Assembly: GCF_002013465.1 (NCBI RefSeq)
Contig: NZ_MAFC01000013.1
Span: forward strand, 62,001-126,000
DNA length: 64,000 nucleotides
Reading direction: 5' to 3'
Origin: Mycobacterium sp. D16R12
Lineage (GTDB): Bacteria > Actinomycetota > Actinomycetes > Mycobacteriales > Mycobacteriaceae
In this document: piece by piece, positions 62,032-64,000 of the stretch
Numbering within the stretch: position 1 is the first letter of the stretch
How the letters are laid out: every line of letters starts with the position of its first letter
Translations under genes and position numbers: made by a program
Notes under the pieces: generated by a model
Told to the model about the DNA's origin: nothing
The model's database searches: none
What the model saw: the letters and a program-made list of their open reading frames with translations, nothing else

Positions 62032-63132
62032 ATGCGGTGGGGAACTTTGGGTGCGGTAGTGCTCATTCTCTTGGCCTCGGGTTGCGTGCCCAAAGAACCT
62101 GCTCCGGCGGCGACGTCTGGGCCGTCGTCTCCTGCGCCGGCCCCGCTTGATGTCGCGGTGCCCTACACCCGTCCGGCTCAGCCGCCCCAACAGTCCGAAC
62201 CTCTTGTTGTGCAGCCGAGTCGGGATGCTCTGGCTCGGCTGCCGAAGGCCGCGGCGGGAAAACTCGTGGACTCCGGTGACTTCCATGCCTCCACCTGGCA
62301 CGAGGACGAACCCATGGACCTTGACGACCGCATTTCGTTCATGACCCCAAGCGGCCACATCATCTGCACCGGCGGATCAGATTCGTTGATCTGCTACGCC
62401 GAGAGCACGACGCTTCCGGCCCCGCCGCGACCGGTCCAGTCTTCATCAGGGAACTGGGAGCCGTACATCGAATTTGGTGACGAGATCACCTACGGTGTGG
62501 CCGCGGGCAATCCGATGCTCCCGCAGAAAGCCAACGTGCTGCCCTACGGGTCCACGCTGCGGTTTGGCGATATCGAATGTCTCAGCGCCCGAGACGGAAT
62601 CACCTGTGTCAACTTCGCGTCGAGCACGGGGTTTCATCTCTCTCGCGATGACTTGACGCCCATGAAAACCGTCGACCCAATGCCAGTCGACGCCCGCGTC
62701 GAGCCGCGTACACCGGGAAACGTGTATTGCGGAGCCCGGGTGAATTACGCCGCGATCAAAACGGCCATCACGTCGCTGCCCAACAGCGGTGGCTTGCATT
62801 GGATGCCGGTGGGAACCGGCGACTTCTACACCTGCCACGACCTGCAGCTCTTCCAGGCCGGTACCAACGACTACGACAACAACCATCAGATGCCGGCGAT
62901 GCCTACTTACGTGCTGGCGTTTGATCGTGGCCGCTTCGTTGGGCCTGTCACCGACCACGCGTACTCGTGGTTGCGTGGTGAGGTCGACAAGACCGACCCC
63001 ACGCTCATTCATCTGACCATCCATCTGATCAGGAACGGCAAGTCTGCCAATCCGCAGTTTCGGGCGCGCTATGTAAACGGCCGAATCAACCTGATCGACC
63101 CCATCCCACCCGACGCAGTGCCAGTGAATTGA
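62032..63132 (+). CDS. Putative secreted lipoprotein of unknown function
   Basis: 366 residues from the ATG at 62032, where a typical lipoprotein signal begins: 'RWGTLGAVVLILLASGC', with the lipobox Leu-Ala-Ser-Gly-Cys18. A Pro/Ala/Ser linker follows, then a globular domain with several Cys pairs ('IICTGGSDSLICYAE', 'IECLSARDGITCVNF') likely forming disulphides, and 'RFRARYVNGRINLIDPIP'-like ending. I do not recognise the family. It is probably attached to the outer face of the membrane. It starts 29 bases after the orphan fragment and ends 188 bases before the recombinase. Confidence 0.8.
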   Translation: MRWGTLGAVVLILLASGCVPKEPAPAATSGPSSPAPAPLDVAVPYTRPAQPPQQSEPLVVQPSRDALARLPKAAAGKLVDSGDFHASTWHEDEPMDLDDRISFMTPSGHIICTGGSDSLICYAESTTLPAPPRPVQSSSGNWEPYIEFGDEITYGVAAGNPMLPQKANVLPYGSTLRFGDIECLSARDGITCVNFASSTGFHLSRDDLTPMKTVDPMPVDARVEPRTPGNVYCGARVNYAAIKTAITSLPNSGGLHWMPVGTGDFYTCHDLQLFQAGTNDYDNNHQMPAMPTYVLAFDRGRFVGPVTDHAYSWLRGEVDKTDPTLIHLTIHLIRNGKSANPQFRARYVNGRINLIDPIPPDAVPVN

Positions 63133-63320
63133 TAGTTGAGCGTGAACGTGCTCGAAGGCCGAGATGATTGCGGCCGCCTGCAAGAAACGACCGGTTTGGT
63201 CACAGCCGCCCATTGCCGCAACGGTGCCGGTCGCGCGTGCCAAAACCCTGCGCCAGAACGATGGACGAATGCAACGCGCCAAAAGCCTTGATGTCAGGGG
63301 ATTTCGGCACAATCGACGCT

Positions 63321-63896
63321 ATGAACGAGATGAGCTCGACCTCGACCGGACGCAGGCTCGGCTACATGCGCGTCAGTACCGACTCCCAGAACGAACTGTT
63401 ACAGCGTCAAGCACTCGAGAAGGCCGGAGTTGATGCGCTTTACATGGACCACGCCGTCAGCGGCACCACGTCGCGGCCCAAGCTGGACAAAATGCTGGCC
63501 GACATCAAGAGCGGTGACACGGTGGTGTTCTACTCATTGTCGCGGCTGAGTCGCGGAACCAAGCACCCGCTGGAACTGTCGGAGCGGTTCGAGCGAGCGG
63601 GAGTTGCGATGCTCTCCTGCACCGAACCGATCGACACCACCAGTCCTGCAGGCCGGTTCGCGTACACGCTCCTTGCCGCAGTCGCGACCATGGAGCGAGA
63701 GGTTCTGGTCGAGCGCACAAAGGCTGGCCTTGCCGCTGCTCGATCCCGCGGCGCGAAGATCGGACGTCCCCGCTCACTTTCTACTGCGGACCAACGGCAC
63801 GCAAAGATGCTGTTCGACGGCGGTAGCTCCGCCGAAGAAATCGCAGCGTCGCTCCGTTGCTCCAAGCGCACTGTCTGCCGCGCGCTGGCTGCCTAA
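63321..63896 (+). CDS. Serine recombinase (resolvase/invertase family)
   Basis: 191 residues from ATG at 63321; a longer frame to 63168 has no signal. N-terminal resolvase domain: 'LGYMRVSTDSQNE' with catalytic Ser19, 'YSLSRLSRG' with the Arg residues, and 'MEREVLVERTKAGLAAAR' (helix E). C-terminal helix-turn-helix 'SAEEIAASLRCSKRTVCRAL'. It recombines short sites, as in Tn3-type resolvases or Hin-like invertases. No transposase or inverted repeats were seen around it. Its position near tRNA-Ser suggests remains of a mobile island. Confidence 0.9.
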   Translation: MNEMSSTSTGRRLGYMRVSTDSQNELLQRQALEKAGVDALYMDHAVSGTTSRPKLDKMLADIKSGDTVVFYSLSRLSRGTKHPLELSERFERAGVAMLSCTEPIDTTSPAGRFAYTLLAAVATMEREVLVERTKAGLAAARSRGAKIGRPRSLSTADQRHAKMLFDGGSSAEEIAASLRCSKRTVCRALAA

Positions 63897-64000
63897 AACC
63901 TGGCGGGAGCGAGGGGATGTGGCCTGGCCTGTGATTGGGGTCGGTAATTCGCACGCCTCCAATGTCCGCTTTAGCCACGGCTGGCGTCGTTGTTAGATTT

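Noticed and set aside
63133..63320. Extended start of the serine recombinase
   Set aside because: The added residues are Arg/Pro-rich, without resolvase similarity; the ATG at 63321 puts the catalytic Ser at the usual distance.

Overview
The window is high-GC, densely coded chromosomal DNA from a mycobacterium. It carries almost the whole cell-wall core region known from Mycobacterium tuberculosis (Rv3777 to Rv3817): galactan synthesis and export, decaprenylphosphoryl-arabinose supply, the arabinosyltransferases, the mycolate condensation operon and mycolyl transfer. Three things point to the rapidly growing Mycobacteroides abscessus/chelonae group: catalytically intact antigen 85 genes in tandem triplicate, a Gln-Met-Gly-Ile ethambutol-region motif in EmbB, and Ala instead of Cys at the benzothiazinone site of DprE1. 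The species call is an inference; no database was searched.

Left part (1-9.2 kb): a LysR regulator cut by the window edge, an exported CHAP-domain protein, the Mg2+ transporter gene mgtE behind a long structured leader, a short-chain dehydrogenase, two tandem PlsC-type acyltransferases plus a HAD phosphatase, then a PGRP-type amidase and the surface protein Erp on the minus strand.

Galactan/arabinan/mycolate block (9.2-29.8 kb, plus strand): glf-glfT2-PAP2 phosphatase-ubiA-aftB run almost as one overlapping unit. Glf makes UDP-galactofuranose, GlfT2 polymerises galactan, UbiA and the PAP2 enzyme make decaprenyl-phosphoryl-ribose, and AftB adds terminal arabinose. Three antigen 85 genes, a Rv3802-type hydrolase and fadD32-pks13-accD4 (mycolic acid condensation) follow.

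Middle (29.8-47.8 kb, mostly minus strand): a membrane protein, a zinc-type CDF exporter divergent from a small zinc-ribbon protein, then embB and embA. A plus-strand AAA ATPase and a tiny secreted protein lie between embA and embC. Upstream of embC come aftA, dprE2, dprE1 and a GtrA protein. The embA/ATPase spacer holds two large, exactly symmetric arrays of GATAC/GTATC half-sites at 10-bp steps. This is the least explained element of the window.

Right part (47.9-64 kb): a 39-residue charged protein, an alpha/beta hydrolase lacking a normal triad, a MocR regulator divergent from an AhpD-like gene, a secreted M15-like protein and a PAP2-diacylglycerol-kinase fusion. Then comes a tightly coupled six-gene minus-strand operon: membrane glycosyltransferase, proteasome activator, Wzt, GlfT1, Wzm and a PAP2 phosphatase. 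It primes galactan and exports it. The window ends with a class-V-aminotransferase-like protein without the PLP lysine, a quinone reductase, a MarR regulator, tRNA-Ser(TGA), an orphan coding fragment, a lipoprotein and a serine recombinase, which looks like the edge of a tRNA-associated variable region.
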